NCBI RefSeq assembly: GCF_018336815.1
Contig: NZ_CP050497.1
Span: 744,001 to 808,000 of the forward strand
Length of the DNA: 64,000 bases
Source: Treponema vincentii
GTDB lineage: Bacteria; Spirochaetota; Spirochaetia; Treponematales; Treponemataceae
Direction: 5' to 3'
The position numbers and the translations under genes were made by a program. The notes below the pieces were generated by a model, which saw only the letters and a program-made list of their open reading frames with translations, was not told the DNA's origin and did not search any database. Shown here in pieces: positions 63,077 through 64,000 of the stretch (position 1 is the stretch's first letter; each line of letters starts with the position of its first letter).

Positions 63077-64000
63077 CAATAGCCTCTTTGCAGAGCTGTT
63101 CAAAAAGCTCCTGCTTCATTTGGTTCGGCTCGCCGTTAATAACGATTTCAAACCGGCTAAAATTTTCGGCTAACGTGAGCGGGTCTTCAGCCGTCCGTTC
63201 GCGGAGTGTCAACTGTTCTTCCCCATCCTGCTGTTCCCGATTCATAAAACTCTTTTGCCGGATACTCAGCAAAAACGGAAATTTCTGCCGCAGCAGCTGC
63301 ATCGGGTGCGCAATGACTTCGGCATCGTTCAGTGTGATTTCCAGATAGCAACCGCTCCATTCGTCGTAGCGATTTCCGGTAAAGAACTCTTCAAAACTGC
63401 CTTCCAGTCGTTTAAGCGGACGTTCGGAAATAATGGGTATCCGTTCAATGTTGAGCGGAGCCTTTGCACTGTTCATATCGGACTGCTGATTTGCCGCATC
63501 AAACAGTTCTGTGCGGGAGTTCGTTATTTCCGCATCGAAAAGCTCCGCATGAGCTTTAGTTGTTTCACTATCGAAGAGTTCCGCACTAACTTTCGCTTTG
63601 TTTTTCTTTTCGGCAGCGTTTTGTTTCGGCGTGCAGTCGATATCTATCGAAAGAACACACTTGGAATCCTCCGATTCATCAAAGGAGTAGGGGAGAGGAG
63701 ATCCCGAATAATACATTCTGTCGGTTATCCGTTGGCAGCGGTGCAGGTGTCCGAGCGCAACATAATCGAAAAAAGAAAAAAGGTCGGGATTGACATATTC
63801 GGCGGTACCGATAAAGGTGCGCTCGCTGGAGGAACTCTGCCCGCCAACGGTAAAAAGGTGCGCCGCTAACAGCGCGGGTATGCCCGGCGGCACCGCTTGT
63901 TTCAGTATGTGCGACGCAACTGCCGCCATTTCCGCTTGTGAATCACCCGCGGCGCGGCATGCTTCTTTTTTTTCTTCCGAAAAGGTTCCGAAGTTTAAAA
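63066..64000 (-). CDS. sbcD: Exonuclease subunit SbcD, C-terminal part
   Basis: The last 311 residues of the nuclease; the gene continues past the window edge. VALGHLHRCQRI holds metal ligands of the calcineurin-type nuclease; SSSERTFIGTAEYV and the capping domain follow. The first catalytic Asp/His motifs are outside. A charged, low-complexity insertion (AELFDSET...) of about 45 residues lies after the nuclease core. Overlaps sbcC by 11 bp. Confidence 0.9.
   Translation of the reverse strand, partial: LNFGTFSEEKKEACRAAGDSQAEMAAVASHILKQAVPPGIPALLAAHLFTVGGQSSSSERTFIGTAEYVNPDLFSFFDYVALGHLHRCQRITDRMYYSGSPLPYSFDESEDSKCVLSIDIDCTPKQNAAEKKNKAKVSAELFDSETTKAHAELFDAEITNSRTELFDAANQQSDMNSAKAPLNIERIPIISERPLKRLEGSFEEFFTGNRYDEWSGCYLEITLNDAEVIAHPMQLLRQKFPFLLSIRQKSFMNREQQDGEEQLTLRERTAEDPLTLAENFSRFEIVINGEPNQMKQELFEQLCKEAIDET

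Overview
The window looks like chromosome from a host-associated, anaerobic Treponema of moderate GC, similar to the oral T. vincentii/T. medium group. This is inferred from the gene set: a TER-type trans-2-enoyl-CoA reductase matching the T. denticola enzyme over its length, an RnfCDGEAB complex, a stand-alone groES, a spirochaete-style short sigma-70 factor, and an RND exporter accompanied by a LolA-like protein. No rRNA, tRNA or CRISPR was found.

Layout. 0-8.3 kb: partial hsp20, ornithine decarboxylase, flavodoxin with a DUF3793 gene, free-methionine sulfoxide reductase, a TolC-like protein, an orphan metal ABC permease, and a type III toxin-antitoxin locus (three ~35-nt RNA repeats, terminator, ToxN/AbiQ toxin). 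7.4-19.5 kb: era, the rnf operon (minus strand), fatty-acid genes ter and accBCDA, and an exported protein. 19.7-26.2 kb: a complete pyrimidine operon pyrB-I-K-D-F-C-E behind a promoter, a 42-codon leader peptide and an attenuator whose loop holds the leader stop codon. 26.2-32.6 kb: mfd, two cyclic-nucleotide-domain proteins and a PHP phosphoesterase.

32.6-45.4 kb is an accessory island. It holds fragments of a reverse transcriptase and an Rpn-type nuclease, two antitoxin genes with truncated toxins, a type IIG-like restriction-modification gene coupled to a KAP NTPase, a DUF3990 module whose second gene is duplicated (one copy split by a ~128-bp insertion with a 7-bp target repeat), and a compact four-gene operon (HNH/membrane protein, YkgJ-like Cys-cluster protein, glycine-zipper protein, TerB-like protein) divergent from an XRE regulator. 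That operon is my best candidate for an undescribed conflict system.

45.4-64 kb is mostly housekeeping: PcrA/UvrD helicase, purine nucleoside phosphorylase, RluA-type pseudouridine synthase, a histidine phosphatase, a lipoprotein, a resolvase-like protein, sigma factor, groES, the LolA-like/RND pair, and sbcCD. Inside it lies a three-gene small-membrane-protein operon whose promoter has 15 consecutive G between its -35 and -10 boxes, as expected for phase variation.

Several families of structured repeats run through the window. Family A (3 copies) and family B (3 copies, one in frame inside the restriction-modification gene) keep base pairing while arm sequences change. Family C is a short hairpin (4 copies). 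A ~23-bp motif containing CCGCACGAAT recurs four times. Four genes (tolC-like, rnfE, rnfC, restriction-modification) each carry one base too many in an A/T run of 6-7, which is either a shared sequencing or assembly fault or slippage-prone coding.
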